Source: Candidatus Dojkabacteria bacterium
Lineage (GTDB): Bacteria > Patescibacteria > Dojkabacteria > SC72
NCBI GenBank assembly: GCA_023229785.1
Contig: JALNYV010000013.1
Coordinates: 1-49,533 of the forward strand
DNA: 49,533 bases
Direction of reading: 5' to 3'
The position numbers were made by a program, and so were the translations under genes. Positions 1-8,414 of this stretch are shown here, piece after piece. The notes under the pieces are model-generated. The model had not been told where the DNA came from. It ran no database searches and worked only from the letters and a program-made list of their open reading frames with translations. How positions within the stretch are numbered: position 1 is the stretch's first letter; each line of letters starts with the position of its first letter.

Positions 1-137
1 TTAAGACTAACTATCCCAAGACTATACATCTGGTACAAGTCTTAGTGTTGATTCTTCTGCTGGATTTGTAAGTGGTAACTATATCTTAGTAGGTGAACCA
101 GGACTAGAAAAGTCGGAAATTGGAAGTCTAACTGCTG
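1..137. repeat. Terminal direct repeat, left copy
   Basis: Bases 1-137 repeat at 49396-49533 with one difference: the left copy reads ACTAACTATCCC and the right copy ACTAACTTATCCC. The right copy keeps the adaptor gene open from its start at 49356, while the left copy has stops in that frame before base 11. The left copy therefore probably carries a one-base error at a contig end. The simplest reading is overlap of a circular assembly; a true short terminal repeat is the alternative. Confidence 0.9.
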
Positions 138-1162
138 CTCCAGGTTCTGTTACAACTATGACAATAGGAGCACTTTCCTATTCTCACTCTAAAGGAACAC
201 CCGTCTATATTTTAAGATGGGATAAATATTCTTTAGAATATAAAACTACTGGAAGTTGGGCGGTTTATGCTTCCATGCCAGCCACTTTAAGATATGATGC
301 AATTAACACAGAGTATAGAGATGCTACCGCTGATTCTACTTATTCATGGAGATATAGATATTACTCAACAGAAAACTCTGCTTACTCAGAATATTCAGAT
401 ACAATTTCAGCCTCAGGTTGGGATAAAAATTCTGTAGGTTATATGGTTCGTCAAGTAAGAAAGATTATAAATGACCCTGACAGTAAAGTTGTAACCGATG
501 AAGAACTAATAAGATACTTTAACGAAGCACAGGGAAAGATTTATACATTGTACGACAGATGGTGGTTTTTGTATAAGTCAGGAACTGCTATAGATACGGT
601 TGCATCACAAAAGATTTATAACCTACCTTCTGATTTTGGAAGAATGAGTAGAGTTAATTATAGATATGTTTCAGGTTCAACAGATACCGTCTATAACTTA
701 AAATATATGAGTAATCTTGAATTTGAATATCTTGCAAGAGATAACAGTTCTTCTGATGACGACAATGTAGGTTACTACTCAATCTATCCTGGAGACTCTG
801 ATAATACAGCAGGTTACTTACACGTTTGGCCTACTCCAGAAACAGCGGGATTAGACATAATTCCTTGGTATTACAAAACGGTAACAGATTTAGATAGTTA
901 TGGAGATTTAACTGAAGTACCTATTCCTTCCATGTTAGAGGATTATGCTATTGCTCAAGTAATGGATATTAAAAAAGAAGATGCTAAAGCTGATAGATAC
1001 GATAGAATGTTTAGAGAACAAGTAGAACTTCTTAAACAACTACAAAGAAAGCAGGTTGGTGCTGGAAGAAGACTTTGGGAATATAAAGGTGCTAATCCTG
1101 ATTCAAGACTATATGGAAGAAATCTAGGAAGTGATGACAGTTCCAAAGAGAATTTTTGGTGA
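11..1162 (+). CDS. Head-to-tail adaptor protein (3' part; 5' part at 49356)
   Basis: This is the main part of a gene whose start lies at 49356; joined across the circle it would be about 400 residues. The N-terminal part, mostly encoded at the right end, is beta-rich with Ser/Gly/Thr stretches. It leads into a repeat-like segment with two consecutive Tyr/Ser-rich lines. The second half begins with VGYMVRQVRKIINDP, followed by VTDEELIRYFNEAQ and a Trp-rich segment. That helical layout is typical of phage connector/adaptor proteins that sit under the portal. It is followed by the nozzle-like gene, the expected order in short-tailed phages. The frame is closed by stops before base 11 only because of the one-base difference in the left terminal repeat. 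The adaptor role is inferred from layout and position. Confidence 0.7.
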   Translation, partial: LSQDYTSGTSLSVDSSAGFVSGNYILVGEPGLEKSEIGSLTAAPGSVTTMTIGALSYSHSKGTPVYILRWDKYSLEYKTTGSWAVYASMPATLRYDAINTEYRDATADSTYSWRYRYYSTENSAYSEYSDTISASGWDKNSVGYMVRQVRKIINDPDSKVVTDEELIRYFNEAQGKIYTLYDRWWFLYKSGTAIDTVASQKIYNLPSDFGRMSRVNYRYVSGSTDTVYNLKYMSNLEFEYLARDNSSSDDDNVGYYSIYPGDSDNTAGYLHVWPTPETAGLDIIPWYYKTVTDLDSYGDLTEVPIPSMLEDYAIAQVMDIKKEDAKADRYDRMFREQVELLKQLQRKQVGAGRRLWEYKGANPDSRLYGRNLGSDDSSKENFW

Positions 1163-1211
1163 TATATGCTATGTACGAAAATGAAAATATTAACAAAAGG
1201 AGGAAATTACA

Positions 1212-2723
1212 ATTTCTGAAAATCTTGTCCATGAACCATTCTTCGACTACTCTGGCGGAATGCAACAATCCGTTGGAAGAATTATTAGTGCCGATAATGA
1301 GTACCCACTTCTTGTAAACGGAGAACTTGAAACAGTTGGACCAGTAGTTAAGGTGCGTGGTTATGCTTTAAAAGGAACTCAAGTATTAAATAACTATCAA
1401 ATTTTAGGTTTAACTGGTGGATATAAAACAGATGGAACAACTAAACTAATTGCTGTAGCTGACGGTGCGTCTAATTCAGACGCTTACACTTATAATCCTG
1501 CAACTAATGTTTGGACACCTCATCAACTTTCTTTAAGTACTGGCTCTAAGGCAGAATTTGAGTACTTCTTAGATGGGTTCTTCATGGTTAATTTCACAGA
1601 GGCTACAAGGTTTAATGACTATGCACAATGGTATACAACTACTAACGTAACGAGTGCACCTAAAGCTAAATATATCAAACACTATCTATCTAGACTATAT
1701 TTAGGTTATGTAGTTGACGGTGCTTCTACTTATGGGTCAAGGGTTATTTATTCTGAATTACCTAATGATGCTAGTCCCCAAACAATAAGCTGGAATAATG
1801 CGACAAACTTTATTGATGTAGCTATAGACGATGGAGATGTAATTAAAGGGCTTTCAGTAAACTCTAATAGACTTTTAATTTTTAAAGAGAACTCTTTATA
1901 CCGTTATGACACTAATACCCTTTACAAAGTTCCAGGTGCTCCAGGAACTGTATCTCATAGAAGTATTCAAGAACTTCAAGGTGTAACACTTTACCTAAAT
2001 TCATCTGGTATATGGCTATACGATGGTTCAACTTCTAAACTTATATCAAGAAAAATAAAAGAAGTTATAGAAGGAATCTCTACTAAAAATCTAAGTGATT
2101 CCAATTCTTACACAAGGGGAGACCACTATTATGTCTATGTTGGAGATGTCAATAATACATCTACGGGACTTACAATAAATAAATGTTTAATAGATTACGA
2201 CATTTCTAAAAATGCTTGTAGTGTTAGAAGTCTTGCCCACAATCCTACGGTCTTCGTTTCTTATAGAGATGCTCGTTCAGCAATAACATACAACGATGCT
2301 ACTTTAACCTACAATAACGCAGAAACTACCTACAATGGACTTATTGATTCAGCAGACAGAATTTTCTTTGGAGATGATGACGGAAATGTATTCCAACAAG
2401 ATACTACTAATTCTTTCAGCGGAACTGATATATCATTTACTCTTGAGACTAAAGACTATTACTTAGGATACCCAGCTAGTTTTAAACTATTTCAAAAAGT
2501 TATTGTTTTTGTTAACGGAATTAAAAGTTGTACTATTCAATTTAAACTAGATGATGGGGATTGGAAAACACTAGGTAAAATAAAAGAGACACAAACTGAA
2601 TTATCATTCCCTTCTGGTAGTAGAGGAAAAAGGATTAAGTTTAGGATATTAGAAAGTTCTTCTGCAGATAGATTTGTACTTGAAGGGCTAGATATTTATT
2701 GCACACCTGAGGGACTAATATAG
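1212..2723 (+). CDS. Tail nozzle/hub-like structural protein, apparent AUU start
   Basis: A protein of about 503 residues rich in beta strands, resembling the propeller-like tail hub/nozzle proteins of short-tailed phages. Repeated motifs such as SRLYLGYV, GDVIKGLSVNSNRLLIFKEN and SGIWLYDG look like propeller blades. It follows the adaptor gene and would extend the tail tube. The first ATG in frame is at 1260. However, an AGGAGG at 1198-1203 sits 8 bases before ATT at 1212, and the 16 codons between encode SENLVHEPFFDYSGG, which looks like a genuine N-terminus. No ATG, GTG or TTG lies between the upstream stop (1191-1193) and 1260. I therefore choose ATT as the start; 1260 is the conservative alternative. 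Confidence 0.75.
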   Translation: MSENLVHEPFFDYSGGMQQSVGRIISADNEYPLLVNGELETVGPVVKVRGYALKGTQVLNNYQILGLTGGYKTDGTTKLIAVADGASNSDAYTYNPATNVWTPHQLSLSTGSKAEFEYFLDGFFMVNFTEATRFNDYAQWYTTTNVTSAPKAKYIKHYLSRLYLGYVVDGASTYGSRVIYSELPNDASPQTISWNNATNFIDVAIDDGDVIKGLSVNSNRLLIFKENSLYRYDTNTLYKVPGAPGTVSHRSIQELQGVTLYLNSSGIWLYDGSTSKLISRKIKEVIEGISTKNLSDSNSYTRGDHYYVYVGDVNNTSTGLTINKCLIDYDISKNACSVRSLAHNPTVFVSYRDARSAITYNDATLTYNNAETTYNGLIDSADRIFFGDDDGNVFQQDTTNSFSGTDISFTLETKDYYLGYPASFKLFQKVIVFVNGIKSCTIQFKLDDGDWKTLGKIKETQTELSFPSGSRGKRIKFRILESSSADRFVLEGLDIYCTPEGLI

Positions 2724-2729
2724 AAACTT

Positions 2730-3128
2730 ATGGATATATCGTCTAAAATGAGTACAGACTATAAAAGTTTAGGATTTAACTCAGACTTATCTAGAGTTAG
2801 CCCTAAATCAAATGTAGCAGATTATATCGGTGGAGCGAACTTTGACGTACTTTTAGATGATTTGCTTTTCAATAGAATGATTAAGCTCAAAGACCTAAGG
2901 CAACAGCCACAGGGAAATGATGCTGGTAAAATCTATTGGGATGGAGAGAACAACCTTTTTAAGTTGTGGGTAAACGATACGATTGGATGGGTAAATGTAC
3001 AATACACTTCCACAAGTACAAGTTCCACAAGTTCTAGTAGCTCTAGCACATCAACAACAAGTACAAGCAGTAGCACAAGTTCGACCAGTAGTAGTTCAAG
3101 TAGTACAAGTACGAGTACAACAATATAA
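2730..3128 (+). CDS. Small virion-type protein with Ser/Thr-rich tail
   Basis: 132 residues. The first 92 form a small domain ending in a GKIYWDGENNLFKLWVND segment. The rest is almost only Ser and Thr. The same design, a short Y-D-x-L-x-V-x-W strand pair and then a Ser/Thr tail, appears in the products of 31137 and 31748. It lies seven bases after the nozzle gene without a clear Shine-Dalgarno site. It is probably a minor tail or head appendage. The tail is a candidate O-glycosylation or flexible spacer region. A second in-frame ATG at 2748 could be the real start. Confidence 0.7.
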   Translation: MDISSKMSTDYKSLGFNSDLSRVSPKSNVADYIGGANFDVLLDDLLFNRMIKLKDLRQQPQGNDAGKIYWDGENNLFKLWVNDTIGWVNVQYTSTSTSSTSSSSSSTSTTSTSSSTSSTSSSSSSTSTSTTI

Positions 3129-3148
3129 AATGAAAGGAATTAAATAAA

Positions 3149-4018
3149 ATGGCAGCACCAAACTATTCACCAGCGAGTGGCGTTGGAACAACATCCACTG
3201 ATAGTCAGGGGAATACTTATCGTTATAACGGGACTACTTGGACACAAATTTCTAGTGGTGGTGGAAATAATTCTTCCAATTCGAGTTCTAGCAAACAAAT
3301 TGGGGGATGGTATAACAACAATGGACAAAATATGCGTTATTGGGGAGATGCTGGATGGACAACAGGTTCTGACCCAACTGGAGGTGGTGGAAGTAGCTCT
3401 CCATCTACTGGAGATGATTACTTACAAAACTCAGTAAATTCTATTGCAGGTATGGTTAATAGTATTCCAGCCTATGAGAAAGACAATCCTTTTGCTTTTG
3501 ATGCAGCTTTAGCTAGAACCGCTACTACAGCAGAATATTCTCCTTACTATAAAGAAACTCTATCAGACTACACATCATCAGTAGAGAGAAAGTTATCAAG
3601 AAGTACAAACGACCTAGAAACTACTTTAGAGCAACTTCTAGCTGGTAAAGAATACTATACAGGTACACAAAGAAGAGCACTAGAAAAAGCTGAAAGGTCA
3701 ACTAATGAAGGTTATGCTGGTAAAGGATTATTCTTCTCTGGTGTCAGAAAAAGAGATATTGCTGAACTAAAAGAAGAAGAACAAGCACAAACAGGAAACT
3801 ATCTAAAGAACTATGAATACAACGTAAATCAGGCCAAACTCACAGATACCAGAGGTAAAGAAGATATAAATACAGCATCCTCTCAATACACAAGAGACCT
3901 TGATAGAGAAAAGAAATTTGCTATTGAAAGTGGAGTACTTACGAAACGAGGAGAATATATGGATGAGTATAATATAAAGAAGAATGCTTATTATGCTAGT
4001 AAAGGATTAAACGTATGA
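3149..4018 (+). CDS. Putative internal virion protein with Ser/Gly-rich N-terminus
   Basis: 289 residues. The N-terminal 90 residues are low in complexity and contain two similar segments (YRYNGTTWTQIS and MRYWGDAGWTTG), like the strand pairs in the Ser/Thr-tailed proteins. From about residue 115 the protein is helical and rich in Lys, Glu and Arg with coiled-coil character. It overlaps the next gene by four bases (ATGA). The position after the nozzle gene and the helical composition suggest a DNA-ejection or internal core protein. I recognise no enzyme motif. Confidence 0.6.
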   Translation: MAAPNYSPASGVGTTSTDSQGNTYRYNGTTWTQISSGGGNNSSNSSSSKQIGGWYNNNGQNMRYWGDAGWTTGSDPTGGGGSSSPSTGDDYLQNSVNSIAGMVNSIPAYEKDNPFAFDAALARTATTAEYSPYYKETLSDYTSSVERKLSRSTNDLETTLEQLLAGKEYYTGTQRRALEKAERSTNEGYAGKGLFFSGVRKRDIAELKEEEQAQTGNYLKNYEYNVNQAKLTDTRGKEDINTASSQYTRDLDREKKFAIESGVLTKRGEYMDEYNIKKNAYYASKGLNV

Positions 4019-5037
4019 ACAACGACCCATATACAACACCAGAGCTAACAGACGCTTACAAGAATTATGAAGCTACAGCTAATACTGCGGTTGAATATCA
4101 ATCAGCAGCATCTTTGCTTCCAGACAAACTAAAAGCTGCTATAAATGAGAAACTTGACTATAACAAGGATTTAATAGAGCAAAAGAATAAATATGCAGAA
4201 CAGTACTTTAATGCACCATCAGAAGCTAGGGCAAAGTATGTAGACCCAGAATCTGAGAATTACATTTTTAATCCTTTCCAAGCAGAAAGTCTTGTAAGTC
4301 AGTATAGGAATCAACAATGGCAACCATATCAGACAGCATCAGATGTACTCTCAGCTAGAACAGGTAGTATTGCAGATATTATTAAAGCAGCAACTGATGC
4401 AATGGTAGCAAGTGCTACAACAGCAAAAGATAAAGCAACCCTTGCAAGACAGAAATGGGAAGACTTGTTCGGTGTGCAAAAAGAGAAAATAAACTATGCA
4501 CTAAAATTAGCTGAACTTGCTAGGAAATCAGGAGATTCCGAAGATGATGCGGGATTGAAGTTTACACAATATATGGCTTCTCAGTACAAACCAACAGCAC
4601 AACAAGAAAAGGATGCTAATAGTGCTATGTCAGGTCAAGAGGCGGTAAATAAACTTAATTCAATATTAAGTGGTAGTAAAGGAAAAACAGCTAAGGCATA
4701 TTGGGATAAAGGATTTCTAGCAAGTGTTTCTGGAAAAGAAACCAGACAATATAGAGACGCAGCCAAGGAAGCCTATGACGCTTTAATGCGTACAAGAACT
4801 GGTGCAGCACTTAACATGGATGAGGCAACATTCTATAGAACTTATATTCCTTTACTTACAGACGACGACGAAACTAGCAAAATTAAACTTGATAGATTAA
4901 ACACTATTTATCAAAGAAGCATTGACCAATCTAAAAATCCTTACCTTGACATACTAGATAACTATTACAAAGAAACTTATATGGGTGGTGGCTCCACAAC
5001 AGTAAATGAAGCTGACCCATTAGGACTAGGCATATGA
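4015..5037 (+). CDS. Putative internal virion/ejection protein, helical
   Basis: 340 residues, almost entirely helical, rich in Ala, Lys, Glu, Gln and Tyr. An alanine-rich stretch lies near residues 110-150. It overlaps both neighbours by four bases, so the three genes 3149, 4015 and 5034 form one translationally coupled unit. It has no catalytic motif or membrane segment that I can see. Its function is inferred only from position and composition. Confidence 0.6.
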   Translation: MNNDPYTTPELTDAYKNYEATANTAVEYQSAASLLPDKLKAAINEKLDYNKDLIEQKNKYAEQYFNAPSEARAKYVDPESENYIFNPFQAESLVSQYRNQQWQPYQTASDVLSARTGSIADIIKAATDAMVASATTAKDKATLARQKWEDLFGVQKEKINYALKLAELARKSGDSEDDAGLKFTQYMASQYKPTAQQEKDANSAMSGQEAVNKLNSILSGSKGKTAKAYWDKGFLASVSGKETRQYRDAAKEAYDALMRTRTGAALNMDEATFYRTYIPLLTDDDETSKIKLDRLNTIYQRSIDQSKNPYLDILDNYYKETYMGGGSTTVNEADPLGLGI

Positions 5038-6179
5038 ATATAAAAGAATTTGGACAAACAATAAAACAAAAATATCCTCAGTACAAAGATGTACCCGATG
5101 AAGAATTGGGTCAAAAAATGCTGGACAAGTATCCTCAGTACCAAAACAGAATTACAAGTACAGAGACAACTACACAAACATCACAACCATCTACTCCAAC
5201 TGTAGGTGAAAATTTATGGGGGACTGTCAAACAGCTTACTGGATTTGGTCCAGAAGGTGTATTAACTAATTATGCAAAGGATGTTAGTGCTGGAGCGGCA
5301 ATGATGTCTAAAGACGGTAAAGCACTGCAAAAGTCTCAACAAAGTACTCTTGAAATGGCTGAGAGAGCTAGGCAAAGAGCTAAAACAGTTACAGACCCAG
5401 AACAAAAGAAAAGACTATTACAGGTTTCTGGAGAGGCTAATAAAGTAGTTGGTGAAGGTGCACAAGAACAAGCTGGTCAGTTTAGTGAGGATGTAAATAA
5501 ACTTTACTGGCAAAGAGGTTTAGGCGTAGGAGCACAAATAGCAACAACAGCAGATATTATTAATTTCCTTTCTGGAAGCCCCGCGGTGGGTTCACTTAAA
5601 GCATCGCCATCTATTATCAAGCGAACAACCAATTTAATAAAATCAGCTAAGGATTTATTACATCCTTTAAAGAATACTGGTAAGAAACTTGAGCTGTTAA
5701 GGGAAGGAACAGAAGTCTCAACAGACGCAATTGAAGGAGGAACATTAAAAGGTGGGGTACTAGAAAATGTTTATAAAAATGATTCTTACTTAACAGCTGG
5801 TGGTAAGTTTCAGAGAAAAGTTACAGATGCTGCAACTAGATTTTTAAGGTCAATAGGTCCATGGGAAACAACGGGAGAGGGAGCTGCATTAAAAGCAGGT
5901 GCACCAAAAGTAACAAACTTAAAGGAAGTATATGGGAAGTTAAATTCAATGAAAGCAAATACAGACCCAAAAGTCTATAATATTTTAAGTAAAGCTGTCA
6001 GAGAATTTGCCGACCCACTTCAGTCAAAACAAGCACTAAGACTAGCTAAGGTATATTCCATGTTGAAACCGTTTGAAAAAACAGGTAAAAAGGGAATTGA
6101 ACAAGGAGTTAGGTGGAGCATTGCAACAGCTTTAGCTGGGACGATAGGCGGACTAACTTGGAAAAAGTTTTCGAAATAA
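5034..6179 (+). CDS. Putative internal virion protein with PQY repeat motif
   Basis: 381 residues. The first 42 residues hold two copies of a short motif (KYPQYKDVPDEELGQ and KYPQYQN). This type of N-terminus is seen in many phage and bacterial proteins of unknown role. The middle is Gln/Lys/Ala-rich and helical. A moderately hydrophobic stretch near residues 155-175 and another near the C-terminus (ATALAGTIGGLTW) could contact membrane. As the last gene of the rightward tail module it may be an ejected protein. It is followed by a convergent gap. Confidence 0.55.
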   Translation: MNIKEFGQTIKQKYPQYKDVPDEELGQKMLDKYPQYQNRITSTETTTQTSQPSTPTVGENLWGTVKQLTGFGPEGVLTNYAKDVSAGAAMMSKDGKALQKSQQSTLEMAERARQRAKTVTDPEQKKRLLQVSGEANKVVGEGAQEQAGQFSEDVNKLYWQRGLGVGAQIATTADIINFLSGSPAVGSLKASPSIIKRTTNLIKSAKDLLHPLKNTGKKLELLREGTEVSTDAIEGGTLKGGVLENVYKNDSYLTAGGKFQRKVTDAATRFLRSIGPWETTGEGAALKAGAPKVTNLKEVYGKLNSMKANTDPKVYNILSKAVREFADPLQSKQALRLAKVYSMLKPFEKTGKKGIEQGVRWSIATALAGTIGGLTWKKFSK

Positions 6180-6444
6180 GTTAATATTCAGTATCTTCTT
6201 CATCATTGTTTTTACAACAATCAAATTCGGAAATCATAAATCCTAGTATTAATGTCATGAATATAAGAAATCCAATATCCATATTATTTTAGTATAGCCC
6301 CATTCCCCCCAGTATCTTTGTGTTACTGTAGTTCTTCTATCTTACAAGTATATTCCTAAGCGAGAAACTTTAAAAAATTTCTCATTCGCTTGAGGTAAAC
6401 TTATTTGTTAATCTAATTCAGTTCTTTCGCACCGACTGCTTGGG

Positions 6445-6497
6445 AGTAGTTAGTCCGTTAATTGTTCGCAAACCTTTCGGAAACGGCGGCAACTACC
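6445..6497. ncRNA. Compact nested stem element, candidate structured RNA
   Basis: An outer stem AGTAGTT/AACTACC (6445-6451 with 6491-6497) encloses CCGTT/AACGG (6455-6459 with 6482-6486). Inside lie two mini-hairpins, TTG-TTCG-CAA and CC-TTTC-GG. Read on the minus strand, the second becomes CC-GAAA-GG, a GNRA loop. The total span is 53 bases, too short for a tRNA, and it lacks a T-arm. The strand is undecided and no known RNA family is recognised. Confidence 0.35.
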
Positions 6498-6563
6498 ATG
6501 TCTGCTTTCTTTGGTAACGAAAATCTTGTATAATGAAGATGTTTTATTACCTAAAACAATAAT

Positions 6564-6601
6564 ACACCGACGAAAACTGAAAAGCAAGTAGTTGGTGTTT
6601 T
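6564..6601 (+). terminator. Candidate rho-independent terminator
   Basis: ACACCGAC (6564-6571) pairs with GTTGGTGT (6591-6598), including one G-T wobble that works only on the plus strand. TTTTATTG follows. It would end rightward transcription from the tail module, or a short RNA starting after the TATAAT at 6529. Confidence 0.4.
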
Positions 6602-6626
6602 ATTGTAAATTGGAGGAAATAGGGTC

Positions 6627-6848
6627 TTAATGTTCTGATGCCGTGTCGTTTATAGCCATTATTACTTCTAACATTGCTCTTTTATACCCCATCCAGTATG
6701 AATACTTGCATTCAGTCTTATCTTTAAGTTCCCCTATATCAATTTCCGTTTTTTCGAGAGTTTCACTAAGTGCTCTAGTTAATCTACTAGCGTTCCTTTG
6801 TTTATCTTCACACCAATCTGTTATTTTAACTGCTTTAATAACTCTCAT
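6627..6848 (-). CDS. Small protein of unknown function
   Basis: 73 residues, charged and mostly helical, with one Cys near the start and a Trp/Tyr segment (YSYWMGYKRAMLEV). It is the last of four leftward genes transcribed from about 7540. A similar GYxxAxxE pattern appears in the product of 15722 (AGYTIGYNVALKECK), so the two may be distantly related. No family is recognised. Confidence 0.55.
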   Translation of the reverse strand: MRVIKAVKITDWCEDKQRNASRLTRALSETLEKTEIDIGELKDKTECKYSYWMGYKRAMLEVIMAINDTASEH

Positions 6849-6855
6849 ATTTTAA

Positions 6856-7125
6856 CTAAAAATTTCTTGCATATAGCATAATTACTTTACCTGCATATGT
6901 TTCGTATATTCTGTTTACTGTTTGTATACATACATTATATTTCTTAGCAACCTCCTCACAGGTCAGAGATGATGTGGCATAATCTATTGTTAGGTTTATG
7001 TTCCTTGTTGAAAATTTGTATTTAGGAGTTGATTCCTCTAGATAATTTCTCACTAATTTTGTATTTTTTCTTATAAAGAAAACGATTTCTAACGGTACAT
7101 ACTGATTTGATTTAATTATTTTCAT
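6856..7125 (-). CDS. Small helix-turn-helix DNA-binding protein
   Basis: 89 residues. Residues 48-80 (DYATSSLTCEEVAKKYN, then VCIQTVNRIYETY) have the spacing of a helix-turn-helix of the resolvase/transposase-helix type. The N-terminal half is basic. It probably regulates the neighbouring divergent region near 7541-7650. It lies directly before the next leftward gene, with the stop of 7126 almost touching its start. Confidence 0.6.
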   Translation of the reverse strand: MKIIKSNQYVPLEIVFFIRKNTKLVRNYLEESTPKYKFSTRNINLTIDYATSSLTCEEVAKKYNVCIQTVNRIYETYAGKVIMLYARNF

Positions 7126-7332
7126 TTAACTAAAAATTTCCTGAGCTTCTTTAACAATATCTCTTTTAGGTACATTAAATTTACTAACCCATTCTTCAGG
7201 TAAACTTTTAACTGCGTCTATTAAACTATCTAAGACATTCATCTTAAATCTACCAAAGATAATATAATTCATCTGACTTGGCTTTAGTTTGTATAAATAA
7301 TCCAGTACACCCAATAATTTAGTTTTATTCAT
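7126..7332 (-). CDS. Small protein of unknown function
   Basis: 68 residues, Lys- and Leu-rich and probably helical. It overlaps the upstream 7325 gene by eight bases, so the two are probably co-translated. No motif is recognised. Confidence 0.55.
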   Translation of the reverse strand: MNKTKLLGVLDYLYKLKPSQMNYIIFGRFKMNVLDSLIDAVKSLPEEWVSKFNVPKRDIVKEAQEIFS

Positions 7333-7540
7333 CTTGATTAAATTGTTTAAAGTAGTTTACTAAATCAGCTGTATTTACCAACCAATGAGCATTCCTTCCA
7401 CTACCCTTTTCTTCCCACTTAGTTCTTATGTTGTTTTTCCTAACTATTTTAGTTATTCCTGCCTTTGAGTAACGAAACAATCTAGCTATTTCAAGTAGAG
7501 ACATATATTCATCCTTAAAATCTATATCCATGAATTTCAT
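7325..7540 (-). CDS. Helix-turn-helix (HTH_17-like) regulator
   Basis: 71 residues. The segment MSLLEIARLFRYSKAGITKI followed by VRKNNIRTKWEEKG matches the excisionase/HTH_17 pattern (a short helix-turn-helix and then a basic wing). It is the first gene of the four-gene leftward unit and faces the lysis operon, so it is a candidate regulator of one or both directions. M1 at 7540 or the internal M4 could be the start. Confidence 0.65.
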   Translation of the reverse strand: MKFMDIDFKDEYMSLLEIARLFRYSKAGITKIVRKNNIRTKWEEKGSGRNAHWLVNTADLVNYFKQFNQDE

Positions 7541-7650
7541 ATACTTTAATATACACTTTCAAAAATAAAATACAATGTCTCAAAGTATATCAAAATATGT
7601 CAAGTTGAAAAGTTTCACTCCGTAAGTCATACTTATAGAGAGATATTTCC
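7541..7650. promoter_or_regulatory. Divergent control region between regulators and lysis genes
   Basis: This AT-rich gap separates the leftward regulator operon from the rightward lysis operon. It holds an inverted pair, ATATACTTT near 7540-7548 and AAAGTATAT near 7575-7583, plus a small palindrome ATGAATTTCAT near the regulator start. A TTGAAA-N17-CATACT pair reading rightward and a TTGACA reading leftward are possible -35/-10 elements. The arrangement is typical of an operator region, but the exact promoters are uncertain. Confidence 0.45.
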
Positions 7651-7848
7651 ATGACAAATAATAACACACTAACCTATAGAGTAACTCAACTTGAAAAAGG
7701 ATATGAGAAGGTAGATGAAAAGTTGGATTTACTTATGACTAATCATCTACCTCATTTAGAGGCAGCAGTTTCTAATATCCGTACAGAGGTTAGAGTATTA
7801 GCAATTATTAATATTGGTGCGGTTATTTTATTTAAATTATTACAATGA
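7651..7848 (+). CDS. XhlA-like membrane protein, holin-associated
   Basis: 65 residues: an amphipathic coiled-coil (residues 8-45, [20 protein letters not shown]) followed by one C-terminal membrane segment ([16 protein letters not shown]). This is the layout of XhlA-type accessory lysis proteins in Gram-positive phages. It overlaps the collagen-like gene by four bases. It starts the lysis operon. Confidence 0.65.
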   Translation: MTNNNTLTYRVTQLEKGYEKVDEKLDLLMTNHLPHLEAAVSNIRTEVRVLAIINIGAVILFKLLQ

Positions 7849-8411
7849 AAATACTTATAGGAAAAAAGGGTATGCAGGGTGAACAAGGAGCTCAAGGTGT
7901 AATGGGAGTTGAAGGTGTACAAGGTAAACAAGGTCTTCCAGGAGTTGAAGGTGTACAAGGTCCAAAAGGAAAAATAAGTGTTATTGGTAGAAATTTTATT
8001 TCAAAATTGACACTAGCAATTTTAGTTATATTACTAGGAGTTTTAGGTGTTTTTGTCTTTTGGTTGGTTTATCCATATAAGACGGTAACTTTTAATAAAG
8101 AACCATTTAAAGTTCTAACACCAGTAGTTAAGAAAGGCGAAAACCTAGTCTATGAAGTAGATTATTGTAAATACACAAAAGTTACTCCAACAACCTCAAA
8201 GGCATTTTTAGATGAAATAATCTTTAATTTACCTGATAGTACTGCTGTTTATAAACCTATTGGTTGTGATGTAATTAAATTTAATCTACTAGTACCAACA
8301 ACACTTCCAATAGATACTTATGTCCTTCAAACTACCTATAAATATAAAGTTAATCCGATACGAGAAATTATTGTAGTAGCCAAAACTGAACCATTTAGTG
8401 TGGTAAAATAA
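7845..8411 (+). CDS. Collagen-like membrane-anchored protein
   Basis: 188 residues. About twelve uninterrupted Gly-X-Y triplets lie between residues 6 and 43. A membrane segment follows at about 52-77 ([19 protein letters not shown]) and then an external beta-rich domain of about 110 residues with two Cys. Collagen-like repeats are common in phage fibres, but here the repeat is N-terminal to a membrane helix and sits in a lysis operon. The N-terminus is probably cytoplasmic. Its role is unknown; membrane placement next to a holin-like protein suggests a lysis accessory or a superinfection-type surface protein. Confidence 0.7.
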   Translation: MKILIGKKGMQGEQGAQGVMGVEGVQGKQGLPGVEGVQGPKGKISVIGRNFISKLTLAILVILLGVLGVFVFWLVYPYKTVTFNKEPFKVLTPVVKKGENLVYEVDYCKYTKVTPTTSKAFLDEIIFNLPDSTAVYKPIGCDVIKFNLLVPTTLPIDTYVLQTTYKYKVNPIREIIVVAKTEPFSVVK

Positions 8412-8414
8412 GAT

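Larger units (their letters stand above)
6180..6626. other. Convergent intergenic region with RNA-like structure
   Basis: No protein gene is visible in 447 bases between rightward (ending 6179) and leftward (ending 6627) genes. The region holds a hairpin near 6357-6392 (GAGAAA/TTTCTC with AAGC/GCTT). It also holds a compact multi-stem element at 6445-6497, a TATAAT at 6529-6534 and a hairpin followed by T-rich sequence at 6564-6601. The first two structures do not look like simple terminators. Confidence 0.6.

Noticed and set aside
6445..6497. tRNA on the minus strand (seven-base outer stem)
   Set aside because: The element is only 53 bases and lacks a T-arm and an anticodon loop.
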